The notes beneath the pieces were generated by a model. The model worked only from the letters and a program-made list of their open reading frames with translations. It had not been told where the DNA came from and made no database searches. Below, piece after piece: positions 31,975 through 40,075 of a stretch of DNA of 64,000 nt. The DNA lies in contig NZ_LZSC01000062.1 in assembly GCF_001665235.1 (NCBI RefSeq), forward strand, positions 40,981-104,980. The letters are read 5' to 3'. The first letter of the stretch is position 1; every line of letters begins with the position of its first letter. The position numbers and the translations under genes are program-made. Source of the stretch: Mycobacterium sp. 1100029.7 (GTDB lineage: Bacteria; Actinomycetota; Actinomycetes; Mycobacteriales; Mycobacteriaceae).

Positions 31975-33327
31975 GTGTACGGTGCGCTGGTGACGGCAGC
32001 TGATTCGACCCGGACCGGCCTGCGCGATTCGGTGCTGGCCGCGTTCCGTCCCCGGTCCGGACCGCCGAGTGTGGCGACGCTATTGCGCTCAGCGCTGTGG
32101 CCGATCGCCATCTTTTCGGTGCTGCACCGCAGCATCATCTTGACGCTCAACGGCAATATCACCGACGACTTCAAGCCGGTGTACCGCGCGGTCCTCAACT
32201 TCCGGCACGGCTGGGACATCTACAACGAGCACTTCGACTACGTCGACCCGCACTACCTGTATCCGCCCGGCGGCACGCTGCTGATGGCGCCGTTCGGCTA
32301 CCTGTCCTTCACGCCGTCGCGGTACCTGTTCATCCTGATCAACACCATCGCGATCCTGCTTGCCTGGTATCTGCTGCTGCGTCTGTTCAATTACACGCTC
32401 TCGTCGGTCGCCGCGCCCGCCCTGCTGCTGGCCATGTTCTGCACCGAAAGCGTCACCAGCACACTGGTGTTCACCAACATCAACGGCTGCGTGCTGCTGG
32501 CGGAGGTGCTGTTCATGCGGTGGCTGCTGGACGGCTCCGAAAAAGGACGAGTCGCCCACCAATGGTGGGCGGGGCTGGTGATCGGCCTGACGCTGACGCT
32601 CAAACCCGTGCTGGCGCCGCTGCTGTTGCTGCCGCTGTTGAATCGCCAATGGCGCGCGCTGATCCCCGCGGTCGTGGTGCCCGCGGTCGTCAACGCCGTG
32701 GCCTGGCCGCTGGTCAGCGACCCGATGGACTTCGTCACCAAGACGCTGCCCTACATCGGGGGCACCCGGGACTACTTCAACAGTTCGATCGAAGGCAACG
32801 GCGTGTACTTCGGTCTGCCGACCTGGCTGATCGTGTTCCTGCGAGTCCTGTTCGTCGTGCTCACCATCGGCGCGCTGTGGTTGCTGTACCGCTACTACCG
32901 CACCCGGGACCCGCTGTTCTGGTTCACCAGCTCCTCCGGTGTGCTGCTGCTGTGCTCGTGGCTGGTGCTGCCGCTGGCTCAGGGCTACTACTCGATGATG
33001 CTGCTCCCGTTCCTGATGACGGTGGTACTGCAGAATTCGCTGATCCGCAACTGGCCGGCCTGGTTGGGGATCTACGGCTTCATGACGCTCGACGACTGGC
33101 TGATCTACCGGTTCATGAGATACGGCCGCGCGCTGCACTACCTGAAGATCACCTATGGCTGGTCGCTGCTGCTGATCGTGGCGTTCACCGTGCTGCTGTT
33201 CCGGTACTTGGACGCCAAGGCCGAGAACCGGCTGGACGACGGCATCGACCCGGCGTGGCTGACCGACGAGCGCGACGCGGTGATTGCCAGCGCGGTGCAG
33301 CCGGGCGCGGCGGGTCATCTGCATTAG
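31975..33327 (+). CDS. aftC: AftC, alpha-(1->3)-arabinofuranosyltransferase (GT-C)
   Basis: 450 residues, about ten membrane helices, with the GT-C acidic motif in the first outer loop 'NGNITDDFKPVYRAVLNF' and the conserved 'YVDPHYLYPPGGTLLMAPFG'. It uses decaprenyl-phospho-arabinose to add 1->3 branches in the arabinan of arabinogalactan and lipoarabinomannan at the periplasmic face. GTG 31975 matches the recalled 'VYGALVTAADS' start of Rv2673; GTG 31990 is an alternative. It overlaps nothing and is probably co-transcribed with the lipoprotein upstream. Confidence 0.95.
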   Translation: MYGALVTAADSTRTGLRDSVLAAFRPRSGPPSVATLLRSALWPIAIFSVLHRSIILTLNGNITDDFKPVYRAVLNFRHGWDIYNEHFDYVDPHYLYPPGGTLLMAPFGYLSFTPSRYLFILINTIAILLAWYLLLRLFNYTLSSVAAPALLLAMFCTESVTSTLVFTNINGCVLLAEVLFMRWLLDGSEKGRVAHQWWAGLVIGLTLTLKPVLAPLLLLPLLNRQWRALIPAVVVPAVVNAVAWPLVSDPMDFVTKTLPYIGGTRDYFNSSIEGNGVYFGLPTWLIVFLRVLFVVLTIGALWLLYRYYRTRDPLFWFTSSSGVLLLCSWLVLPLAQGYYSMMLLPFLMTVVLQNSLIRNWPAWLGIYGFMTLDDWLIYRFMRYGRALHYLKITYGWSLLLIVAFTVLLFRYLDAKAENRLDDGIDPAWLTDERDAVIASAVQPGAAGHLH

Positions 33328-33342
33328 CGCTAGCGTGGACTC

Positions 33343-33765
33343 ATGACTTCTTCCGACGTGTCGCAGCCCAAGGTGCAGCTGACCGATGACGAGTGGCGCA
33401 AGAAACTCACCCCCGAGGAGTTTGCGGTGCTGCGTCGCGCCGGCACCGAGCGGCCTGGTGTCGGCGAGTACACCGACACCAAGACCGAGGGCGTCTACCA
33501 GTGCCGGGCCTGCGGTGCGGAGTTGTTCCGCAGCACCGAGAAGTTCGACTCGCACTGCGGCTGGCCGTCGTTCTTCGACCCGGCCAAATCCGACGCGGTG
33601 ATTCTGCGTCCCGACCATTCGATGGGGACCACCCGCACCGAGGTGTTGTGCGCGACCTGCCACAGCCACCTCGGGCACGTGTTCTCCGGCGAGGGTTACC
33701 CGACGCCGACGGATCAGCGGTACTGCATCAACTCGATCTCGTTGCGCCTGGTGCCGACGGCCTAG
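33343..33765 (+). CDS. msrB: MsrB, methionine-R-sulfoxide reductase
   Basis: 140 residues. Zinc ligands Cys54, Cys57, Cys103 and Cys106 come from two C-x2-C pairs, and the catalytic Cys128 is in 'RYCINS'. 'HCGWPSFFDP' and 'LGHVFSGEG' are standard family motifs. It reduces methionine-R-sulfoxide with thioredoxin. ATG 33343, 15 bases after aftC. The stop is immediately followed by two further copies of CGGCCTAG-like sequence and then the 18-bp minisatellite. Confidence 0.96.
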   Translation: MTSSDVSQPKVQLTDDEWRKKLTPEEFAVLRRAGTERPGVGEYTDTKTEGVYQCRACGAELFRSTEKFDSHCGWPSFFDPAKSDAVILRPDHSMGTTRTEVLCATCHSHLGHVFSGEGYPTPTDQRYCINSISLRLVPTA

Positions 33766-33791
33766 CGGCCTAGCGGCCTTTGGTCGCCTCG

Positions 33792-34018
33792 CGTGCCCTG
33801 GTCGCCTCGCGTGCCCTGCCGCGCCTCGCGTGCCCTGCCGCGCCTCGCGTGCCCTGGTCGCCCCGCGTGCCCTGGTCGCCCCTCGTGCCCTGGTCACCTC
33901 GCGTGCCCTGGTCACCTCGCGTGCCCTGGTCGCCCCGCGTGCCCTGGTCGCCCCGCGTGCCCTGGTCACCTCGCGTGCCCTGGTCGCCTTGCGTGCCCTG
34001 GTCGCCTTGCGTGCCCTG
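33792..34018. repeat. 18-bp minisatellite, 13 copies
   Basis: The core CGTGCCCTG recurs 13 times: starts at 33792, 33810, 33829, 33848, 33866, 33884, 33902, 33920, 33938, 33956, 33974, 33992 and 34010. The period is 18 bp except for two 19-bp steps. The linker varies (GTCGCCTCG, GTCACCTCG, GTCGCCCCG, GTCGCCTTG, CCGCGCCTCG). Frames across it give low-complexity peptides, including a Gly-x-x pattern on the minus strand, but no gene is supported. It is a likely VNTR. Confidence 0.95.
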
Positions 34019-34020
34019 CC

Positions 34021-34082
34021 GCGACACTTAAACGGTTGCGAGGACACGCCGCAAACCATCGCAAGGCGTTAAGTTTCGCGGG
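34021..34082. repeat. 62-bp hairpin-forming direct repeat, left copy
   Basis: 62 bases, 49 identical to the copy at 34954-35015. Ends GCGACACTTAA and TTAAGTTTCGC are inverted with one mismatch. Inside, TTGCGA pairs with TCGCAA around a loop containing GACACGCCG. It follows the minisatellite directly and lies 33 bp before the GTG of the DUF559 gene. Confidence 0.85.
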
Positions 34083-34115
34083 ATCCCCCGGGACGCGGCA
34101 CACGTCTTTGACGAT

Positions 34116-34964
34116 GTGGACGACGTATTCGTTGGTAGCGAGGCAGTGCGACTGGGTCAGGTGAGCCCGTATCGGCTACGGACCCGCTTTCGAGCGATCT
34201 ATCCGGACGTCTATCTGTCGAGTTTCGCGACGCCGTCGCTGCGCACGCGTTCGACCGCAGCGTGGCTGTGGTCGCAGCGGCGTGGCGTGCTTTCCGGACT
34301 CGCCGCGGCGGCACAACACGGCTCGCAGTGGATCGGGGACGACGAACCCATCGAGTTGATCTGGCGCAACCCGCATCCACCCGCCGGCGTGATCACCCGA
34401 AATCAGCGAATCGAGACCGACGAGATCACCCGCGTCGGCGGTCTGCCGGTGACGACTGCGGCAAGGACCGCGTTCGACCTTGCCAGGCAACTGAGCACTG
34501 GCGAGGCCGTGGCACGGCTCGACGCGTTGATGCGTGCGACGCCGTTCTCTCCCGAGGATGTGCTGCTGCTCGCCAAGCGATACCCCGGTGCGCGCGGTTT
34601 ACGGCGGCTTAGGTCGGCGCTCCCGCGAGTCGATCCCGGCGCGGCGTCGCCCAAGGAGACATGGCTGCGCTTACTGCTGATCGACGCCGGCCTACCCACC
34701 CCCACCACCCAGATACCGGTGCAGGAGAACTGGCACCTTGTCGCGTGCCTCGACATGGGTTGGGAGCAATACAAAGTGGCCGCGGAATATGACGGCGATC
34801 ACCACCGCGCGAATCGTCGGCAATACGCGCGAGATCAGCACCGGCTACGCAGACTCAGCGAACTAGGTTGGATCGTCATCCGGGTGATCGCCGAGGACGA
34901 ACCCGAAGAGGTGGTACGTCGAGTCCGCCGCGCACTCAGACGTCGCGGATACCGCGACACTTAA
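34116..34964 (+). CDS. DUF559/Vsr-fold endonuclease-like protein with AbiEi-like N-terminus
   Basis: 282 residues. The N-terminal half ('RTRFRAIYPDVYLSSFATPS', 'GVLSGLAAAAQHGSQWI') resembles the winged-helix and linker region of AbiEi-type proteins. The C-terminal third has the PD-(D/E)xK/Vsr-like DUF559 core: 'PKETWLRLLLIDAGL', 'AAEYDGDHHRANRRQYARD' and 'RRLSELGWIVIRVIAED'. Such proteins are common in mycobacteria, with no proven role. GTG start, poor ribosome-binding site. Its TAA lies inside the right-hand repeat. From memory msrB and Rv2675c are adjacent in M. tuberculosis, so this unit is an insertion. Confidence 0.85.
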   Translation: MDDVFVGSEAVRLGQVSPYRLRTRFRAIYPDVYLSSFATPSLRTRSTAAWLWSQRRGVLSGLAAAAQHGSQWIGDDEPIELIWRNPHPPAGVITRNQRIETDEITRVGGLPVTTAARTAFDLARQLSTGEAVARLDALMRATPFSPEDVLLLAKRYPGARGLRRLRSALPRVDPGAASPKETWLRLLLIDAGLPTPTTQIPVQENWHLVACLDMGWEQYKVAAEYDGDHHRANRRQYARDQHRLRRLSELGWIVIRVIAEDEPEEVVRRVRRALRRRGYRDT

Positions 34965-35015
34965 CCAGTTGCGACGACACGCCGAGAAGGGTCGCAGCAG
35001 TTTAAGTTTCGCGGG
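34954..35015. repeat. 62-bp hairpin-forming direct repeat, right copy
   Basis: Same length as 34021-34082 with 13 differences, most of them in the hairpin loop flanks. The outer arms GCGACACTTAA and TTAAGTTTCGC and the loop core GACACGCCG are fully kept. Its first 11 bases are the last codons and stop of the DUF559 gene. It may serve as a terminator, a recombination site or both. Confidence 0.85.
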
Positions 35016-35020
35016 TTGCA

Positions 35021-35086
35021 AGGCGCAGCGGGTCGCGCGCACCGGCCGCCCGAGGCGCGCAGCGGGTCGCGCGCAGCGGCCGCCTC
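35021..35086. repeat. Two tandem copies of a ~33-bp GC-rich repeat
   Basis: A unit containing GCAGCGGGTCGCGCGCA and CGGCCGCC occurs at 35021-35052 and again, slightly longer, at 35053-35086, with the start of a third. It fills the space between the right 62-bp repeat and the 3' end of the methyltransferase gene. No gene is seen. The alternating CG-rich sequence could form stable secondary structure. Confidence 0.7.
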
Positions 35087-35110
35087 AGGCGCGCACCGCC
35101 GCTAGGGATC

Positions 35111-35863
35111 TCAGTCGACGCGGGTGGCGTGCACTTCCCAGAACGGGGCGTGGGCCCGGGCGCCCTCGAGCCACGGCTCGATCACCCGGAAGCGCTCCAG
35201 CAGCGTCTCGGCCGCCTCGGCCATGTCGGGATTGCGCGCGGCCATCATCTCGATGCTCTCGACGCTGATGTTGACCTGGTAGGTGGTCGTGCCCAGATAG
35301 GTGATCTCCCAGCCGCCGGTCGGCAGCACATCGCGAAAGTCGTTCTCGCTCAACGATCGCAGCATCTTGAAACCGTTGATGTTGTGCTCGCCGAACTCGT
35401 ACATGTACAGCCGAGCGCCCGGCTTGGTGGCGCGGTGCAGCGCTTGGGCGTAGGAGCGCGCGAGCTCGGGTTCGCTGCTGAAGGTGTGGTAGAAGGCGCA
35501 GTCGACGACGGTGTCGAACCGGTTCTCCAGGCCTTCCAGCTTGGTCGCATCGGCCAGCTCGAAATCGACTGACACACCGGCCTTCTGGGCGTTCGCGCGG
35601 GCGCGCTCGATGGCGCCCGCCGACCCGTCGACACCGGTCGCGGAATAGCCCTTCGACGCGTAATAGATCGCGTGATGCCCCGGGCCGGTGCCCGGGTCGA
35701 GCACCTCGCCTTTGACGCCGCCGAGGGCGACCAGCTGCTGGACCACCGGCTGCGGGCCACCGATATCCCACGGTGTGGCGGCGGGCAAGCCGTGCGACGT
35801 TCGCTCGTCGCGGTACATCTGCTCGAAGCGAGTGGGGTCGTTGGGATCGAATTCGGTTGTCAT
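35111..35863 (-). CDS. Class I SAM-dependent methyltransferase (Rv2675c-like)
   Basis: 250 residues, the same length as Rv2675c. SAM-binding motif I is 'VLDPGTGPGHHAIYYASKG' with 'ATGVDGSAGAIERAR' after it, and 'DTVVDCAFYHTF' is motif IV. ATG 35863 overlaps the chdC stop (ATGA), so it is the last gene of the chdC-side operon. The substrate is unknown. Its genomic coupling to haem genes hints at a tetrapyrrole or respiratory link, by inference only. Confidence 0.88.
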   Translation of the reverse strand: MTTEFDPNDPTRFEQMYRDERTSHGLPAATPWDIGGPQPVVQQLVALGGVKGEVLDPGTGPGHHAIYYASKGYSATGVDGSAGAIERARANAQKAGVSVDFELADATKLEGLENRFDTVVDCAFYHTFSSEPELARSYAQALHRATKPGARLYMYEFGEHNINGFKMLRSLSENDFRDVLPTGGWEITYLGTTTYQVNISVESIEMMAARNPDMAEAAETLLERFRVIEPWLEGARAHAPFWEVHATRVD

Positions 35864-36567
35864 GGCAGCGCATTCACCAGTTGCTCGACGGGCACCCGGG
35901 GTCCGGTGAAGAACGGCGTCTCCTCGCGGGTGTGCCGGCGGGCGTCGGTGGCACGCAGTTCGCGCATCAGGTCGACGATGCGATGCAATTCGGGCGCCTC
36001 GAACGCCAGGATCCATTCGTAGTCGCCGAGTGCGAACGCCGGAACCGTATTGGCCCGCACGTCCTTGTACTCGCGCGCGGCCATGCCGTGTTCGGCGAGC
36101 ATCCGGCGGCGCTCCTCGTCGGGCAGCAGATACCACTCATAGGACCGCACGAACGGATACACGCAGATGTAGGCGCCCGCTTCCTCGCCGGCCAGGAACG
36201 CCGGGATGTGGCTTTTGTTGAACTCCGCCGGCCGGTGCAGCGCCACACTGCTCCACACCGGCGCGCTGAGTTGCCCCAGCGCGGTGGTGCGGCGGAAGTC
36301 GGAGTAGGTGGCTTGCAGCGCCTCGACGCGTTCGGCGTGCGTCCAGATCATGAAGTCGGCGTCGGCCCGCAGCCCCGCGACGTCATAGAGGCCGCGCACC
36401 ACGACGCCGCGCTCCTCCTGCTGTTTGAAAAACCGGGTCGTCTCGTCAATGACGGCGTCGCGCTGATCACCCAATTCGCCGGGCTCCACGGAGAACACCG
36501 AAAACATCAGGTAGCGAATCGTCGAGTTCAGGGCTGCAAAGTCCAGCTTCGCATCGATCTTGGCCAT
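35860..36567 (-). CDS. chdC: ChdC (HemQ), coproheme decarboxylase
   Basis: 235 residues of the chlorite-dismutase-like family. The N-terminal half starts 'MAKIDAKLDFAALNSTIRYL', and the C-terminal haem-binding half has 'YPFVRSYEWYLLP', which holds the catalytic tyrosine of actinobacterial enzymes, and 'FALGDYEWILAFEAPELHRI'. It makes haem b from coproheme using peroxide, the last step of the coproporphyrin-dependent pathway. Five bases after hemY on the same strand; overlaps the methyltransferase start. Confidence 0.94.
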   Translation of the reverse strand: MAKIDAKLDFAALNSTIRYLMFSVFSVEPGELGDQRDAVIDETTRFFKQQEERGVVVRGLYDVAGLRADADFMIWTHAERVEALQATYSDFRRTTALGQLSAPVWSSVALHRPAEFNKSHIPAFLAGEEAGAYICVYPFVRSYEWYLLPDEERRRMLAEHGMAAREYKDVRANTVPAFALGDYEWILAFEAPELHRIVDLMRELRATDARRHTREETPFFTGPRVPVEQLVNALP

Positions 36568-36572
36568 GCGAC

Positions 36573-37949
36573 CTATCGTGCCACTTGCGCGCCGGTGTCC
36601 TCGACAGCCCTGATCACACGCTCGACGGCCTTGCCGGCCGCGCCGATACAGGCCGGCACCCCGATCCCGTCGAGGTAACTGCCCGCGACGGCGAGGGTCG
36701 GCGGCAGGCCGGCACGCACGTCGGCGACCACGCCCGCATGCCCCGGCCCGTACTGCGGCATCGCATCGATCCATCGCTGCACACGGGCGTCGACGATCTC
36801 GACGTCCAGCCCGAACACGCTGGCCAAATCGGAGGTCGCCCACGCCAGCAGCTCCCCGTCGGAGGCGGCGGCGGCCAGGTCCTCCCCGAACCGCCCGAAC
36901 GACAGCCGCAGGAACTGCAGATCGCCGGGCACGCCCCATTTTCGGGAAGACAGCGTGATCGCCTTGCCCCGCAAGTGCTCACCGCTGGCCGCCAGCACAC
37001 CGGAGCATTCCGGGAACGCCGTATTGCCCGGCACCGCGAGCGCAACGACGACCGACGACGCACTGGTGATGCGCCGGGCCGCAGCGCTGGCCGCGGGGGC
37101 GATGCCGTCGAGCAGGGGCGCCAGCCGGGGCGCCGGGATGGCCAGGATCACCGCGTCGGCGGTCCACTCGGCGCCGGTGTCATCGCGCAGTACCCAGCCG
37201 CCCTCGGCGCGGTCGAGCCGGTCCACGGCCGCGGGCACCCAGCGCGCCCGCGCCCGGGCGACCAGCTCGTCGATCAGCACCTGGTAGCCGCCGGCCAAGG
37301 CACCGAAGATCGGCGCACCGGTCGTCGGCGGCAGGCCCTGCCGCACCGCCTCGGTCAGGCTGCCGGCGCCGCGATCCAGGGCCGCCGCCACGCTGGGCGC
37401 CGCGGCACGCAACCCGATCGTGGCCGCCGAACCGGCGTACACCCCGCTCAGCAGCGGGTCCACCGACCGGGCCACGGTCTGCTCGCCGAACCGCTCGATC
37501 ACCAATTCGGCTGTGGCGCAGTCACTTCCAGGCTCCCAGTCCAACGGACGGGCCGGCTCGGCCTCGATGCGCGCGATCGTGGCGTCGTCGACCAGTCCGG
37601 CCACCGACGACGACGCCGACGGAATTCCGACGATCGTGCCGGTCGGCAGTGGGTGCAGCTCGCCCTGGCTGTAGATCAGCGGCCGGGCGCCGGTGGTGCC
37701 CAGTTGCCGGTCGGACAGGCCCAATTCGGCCAGCAGCGCCGGCATCTCGGGCCGTCGCAGCAAGAACGCCTCGGCGCCCAGGTCCATCGGGCGCCCGCCG
37801 ATCTGCTCGGTGCGCAGGACGCCGCCCAGCCGGTCGCCCGGTTCGAACAACGTGATGCCCGCATCGTCGCCGACCGCCAGGCGCAGCCGGTAGGCGGCCG
37901 TCAGGCCCGAAATCCCTCCGCCGACAACACAATACGACCGGGGGGTCAT
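36573..37949 (-). CDS. hemY: HemY (CgoX), coproporphyrinogen III oxidase, FAD-dependent
   Basis: 458 residues. The FAD-binding Rossmann motif 'YCVVGGGISGLTAAYRLRL' is at the N-terminus, with 'PGDRLGGVLRTEQIGG' following and the C-terminal FAD motif 'TLAVAGSYLDGIGVPACI'. In actinobacteria the enzyme oxidises coproporphyrinogen III to coproporphyrin III. ATG 37949 overlaps the hemE stop (ATGA). The frame upstream to 38465 is a shadow of hemE. Confidence 0.94.
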   Translation of the reverse strand: MTPRSYCVVGGGISGLTAAYRLRLAVGDDAGITLFEPGDRLGGVLRTEQIGGRPMDLGAEAFLLRRPEMPALLAELGLSDRQLGTTGARPLIYSQGELHPLPTGTIVGIPSASSSVAGLVDDATIARIEAEPARPLDWEPGSDCATAELVIERFGEQTVARSVDPLLSGVYAGSAATIGLRAAAPSVAAALDRGAGSLTEAVRQGLPPTTGAPIFGALAGGYQVLIDELVARARARWVPAAVDRLDRAEGGWVLRDDTGAEWTADAVILAIPAPRLAPLLDGIAPAASAAARRITSASSVVVALAVPGNTAFPECSGVLAASGEHLRGKAITLSSRKWGVPGDLQFLRLSFGRFGEDLAAAASDGELLAWATSDLASVFGLDVEIVDARVQRWIDAMPQYGPGHAGVVADVRAGLPPTLAVAGSYLDGIGVPACIGAAGKAVERVIRAVEDTGAQVAR

Positions 37950-38995
37950 AGCGAGTGGACCAGCGACACCAGGTCGGTCAGCACGCCGGGATCGGTCTCG
38001 GGCAGCACGCCGTGACCGAGGTTGAACACGTGGCCCGCGGCCCCGGCATCGACCGCGCGGCGGCCGTCGTCGACGACGGCGCGTGCGGCACGTTCGACCA
38101 CCGGCCAGCCCGCCAGCACCACCACCGGGTCCAGGTTGCCCTGCAGCGCCGTGCCGGGCCGCACCCGGGCCGCGGCATCGGTGAGCGAGGTGCGCCAGTC
38201 CACGCCGACGACGCTCGCGCCCGCTTCGCCCATCGCGCCCAGCAACTCGGCAGTCCCCACGCCGAAATGCGTCATCGGCAAGCCGTATTGGGCCAGCGTC
38301 GCGAACACCCGGCTGCTGTGCGGCAGCACGTAGTGGCGGTAGTCGGCCAGCGACAGCGTGCCCGCCCACGAGTCGAAGACCTGAATGGCGTCCACCCCCG
38401 CGTTGATCTGCCCGCGCAGGAACTCGACGGTGAGGTCGGTCAGCTTCGACATCAGCGCGTGCCAACTCGTCGGCTCGGCCAGCATCATCGCCTTGGTGCG
38501 GGCGTGATTTCGGCTCGGGCCGCCTTCCACGAGATAAGACGCCAACGTGAATGGCGCACCGGCGAAACCGATCAGCGGAACCTCACCCAGCGCGTCGACC
38601 AGCAGCGAAACCGCCTGGCAGACCGGTTGAATCGCCTGCGGTTCAAGGGGTTTCATTGCTTCGATGTCGGCGTCGGTGCGGATGGGGTGCGCGATCACCG
38701 GTCCGACGTCGGGCACGATGTCCAAGTCGATGCCCGCCGCGCGCAGCGGTACGACGATGTCGGAGAACAGGATCGCGGCGTCGACGTCGTGGCGGCGGAT
38801 GGGCTGCAGGGTGATCTCGCAGACCACCTCGGGCTCGAAGCAGGCCGCCAGCATGCTGTGGTGCTGGCGCAGCGCCCGGTACTCGGGCAGCGACCGGCCG
38901 GCCTGCCGCATGAACCACACCGGCACGCGGCCGGGTTTACGGCCGGTGACCGCCGCCAGATACGGCGACTCGGGAAGTTCGCGACGGGTACTCAT
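37946..38995 (-). CDS. hemE: HemE, uroporphyrinogen decarboxylase
   Basis: 349 residues with the family motif 'PVWFMRQAGRSLPEYR' near the N-terminus, 'AILFSDIVVPL' and 'LIGFAGAPFTLASYLVEGG', and the C-terminal 'GHVFNLGHGVLPETDP'. It converts uroporphyrinogen III to coproporphyrinogen III. ATG 38995 chosen; the frame extends to 39040 without support. First gene of the hemE-hemY-chdC-methyltransferase operon, with overlapping or 5-base junctions throughout. Confidence 0.95.
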   Translation of the reverse strand: MSTRRELPESPYLAAVTGRKPGRVPVWFMRQAGRSLPEYRALRQHHSMLAACFEPEVVCEITLQPIRRHDVDAAILFSDIVVPLRAAGIDLDIVPDVGPVIAHPIRTDADIEAMKPLEPQAIQPVCQAVSLLVDALGEVPLIGFAGAPFTLASYLVEGGPSRNHARTKAMMLAEPTSWHALMSKLTDLTVEFLRGQINAGVDAIQVFDSWAGTLSLADYRHYVLPHSSRVFATLAQYGLPMTHFGVGTAELLGAMGEAGASVVGVDWRTSLTDAAARVRPGTALQGNLDPVVVLAGWPVVERAARAVVDDGRRAVDAGAAGHVFNLGHGVLPETDPGVLTDLVSLVHSL

Positions 38996-39067
38996 CGGTC
39001 TCAATGCTGCCACGACGCCAAGGCGGGCGCCCCGGAGCACCTGGTGCCGCTGCGTAACATCAAGCCC

Positions 39068-39889
39068 GTGTCAGTAGCACCGATCTCCGTCAACTACGAC
39101 GAATTCCCCAGCCTCCGATTCGAACACGGCGACATCACCGGTCTGGAAGGCGTTCTCACGATCGTTCTCGACGCCCCGGGACTCAACTCCGTCGGTCCGC
39201 AGATGCACCGCGATCTCGCCGATGTCTGGCCGGCCATCAACCGCGACCCGAACGTGCGGGCGGTGCTGGTCCGCGGCGAAGGCAAGGCGTTCTCCTCCGG
39301 CGGCAGTTTCGAGCTGATCGACGAGACCATCAACGACTACGAGGGCCGGCTGCGCATCATGCGCGAGGCCCGCGACCTGGTGCTCAATATCGTCAACTTC
39401 GACAAGCCGGTGGTCTCGGCGATCCGCGGCCCCGCCGTCGGCGCCGGCCTGGTGGTGGCATTGCTTTCCGACATCTCGGTGGCCGGGCGGACCGCCAAGA
39501 TCATCGACGGGCACACCAAGCTGGGCGTTGCGGCCGGTGACCACGCGGCGATCTGCTGGCCGTTGCTGGTCGGCATGGCCAAGGCCAAGTACTACCTGCT
39601 CACGTGTGACACGCTGCTGGGCGAAGAGGCCGAGCGGATCGGCCTGGTGTCGCTGTGTGTCGACGACGACGACGTGCTGACGACGGCCACCCGCGTCGTC
39701 AACGACCTGGCGCAGGGCGCCCAGAATGCGATCCGCTGGACCAAACACAGCCTCAACTACTGGTATCGGATGTTCGCGCCTGCCTTCGAGACGTCGCTGG
39801 GCCTGGAATTTCTGAGTTTCAGCGGCCCCGACGTGCAGGAGGGGTTGGCCGCGCACCGCGAGAAACGCCCGGCGCGATTTAACGGCTAA
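39068..39889 (+). CDS. echA15: EchA15, enoyl-CoA hydratase/isomerase family
   Basis: 273 residues with the crotonase fold: 'GLEGVLTIVLDAPGLNSVGP', oxyanion-hole segments 'GKAFSSGGSFELID' and 'RGPAVGAGLVVALLSDISVA'. The position of the usual second catalytic Glu reads 'LGVAAGDHAAICW', so the chemistry may differ from hydration. GTG 39068 is just upstream of 'SVAPISVNYDEF'. Divergent from hemE by 72 bp. The longer open frame from 37955 is antisense to hemE. Confidence 0.9.
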   Translation: MSVAPISVNYDEFPSLRFEHGDITGLEGVLTIVLDAPGLNSVGPQMHRDLADVWPAINRDPNVRAVLVRGEGKAFSSGGSFELIDETINDYEGRLRIMREARDLVLNIVNFDKPVVSAIRGPAVGAGLVVALLSDISVAGRTAKIIDGHTKLGVAAGDHAAICWPLLVGMAKAKYYLLTCDTLLGEEAERIGLVSLCVDDDDVLTTATRVVNDLAQGAQNAIRWTKHSLNYWYRMFAPAFETSLGLEFLSFSGPDVQEGLAAHREKRPARFNG

Positions 39890-40075
39890 ATACCCCTCTG
39901 AACAGGGATAACAGCGTTTGATCACGGCTGGGCACAGGCCCGGTAACAGCTTGGTCGCGACCGGTTTGAAAACGGCGCGCCTGTCGCGGCGGGTCAGAGG
40001 ATGGGTCTAGCGTCGATCCCTGTGACCCGGGCCTACGACGATGCGGTGCGGGAGCGACAAGAAGGAGTGGCGCCA

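Noticed and set aside
33770..34027. Minus-strand collagen-like frame across the minisatellite
   Set aside because: It is generated by the 18-bp repeat in any in-phase frame; no ribosome-binding site or non-repeat domain accompanies it, and two 19-bp units break the pattern. Kept only as a repeat.
32089..34059. 656-codon minus-strand frame antisense to aftC and msrB
   Set aside because: Composition (Arg/Gln/His/Asp-rich) is typical of antisense frames in high-GC genes, and two well-supported genes lie on the other strand.
34021..35015. 62-bp repeats as integron attC sites
   Set aside because: Short matches to RYYYAAC and GTTRRRY occur, but neither copy has both in the right place, and no integron integrase or attI is in the window. 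The resemblance may follow from the palindrome alone.
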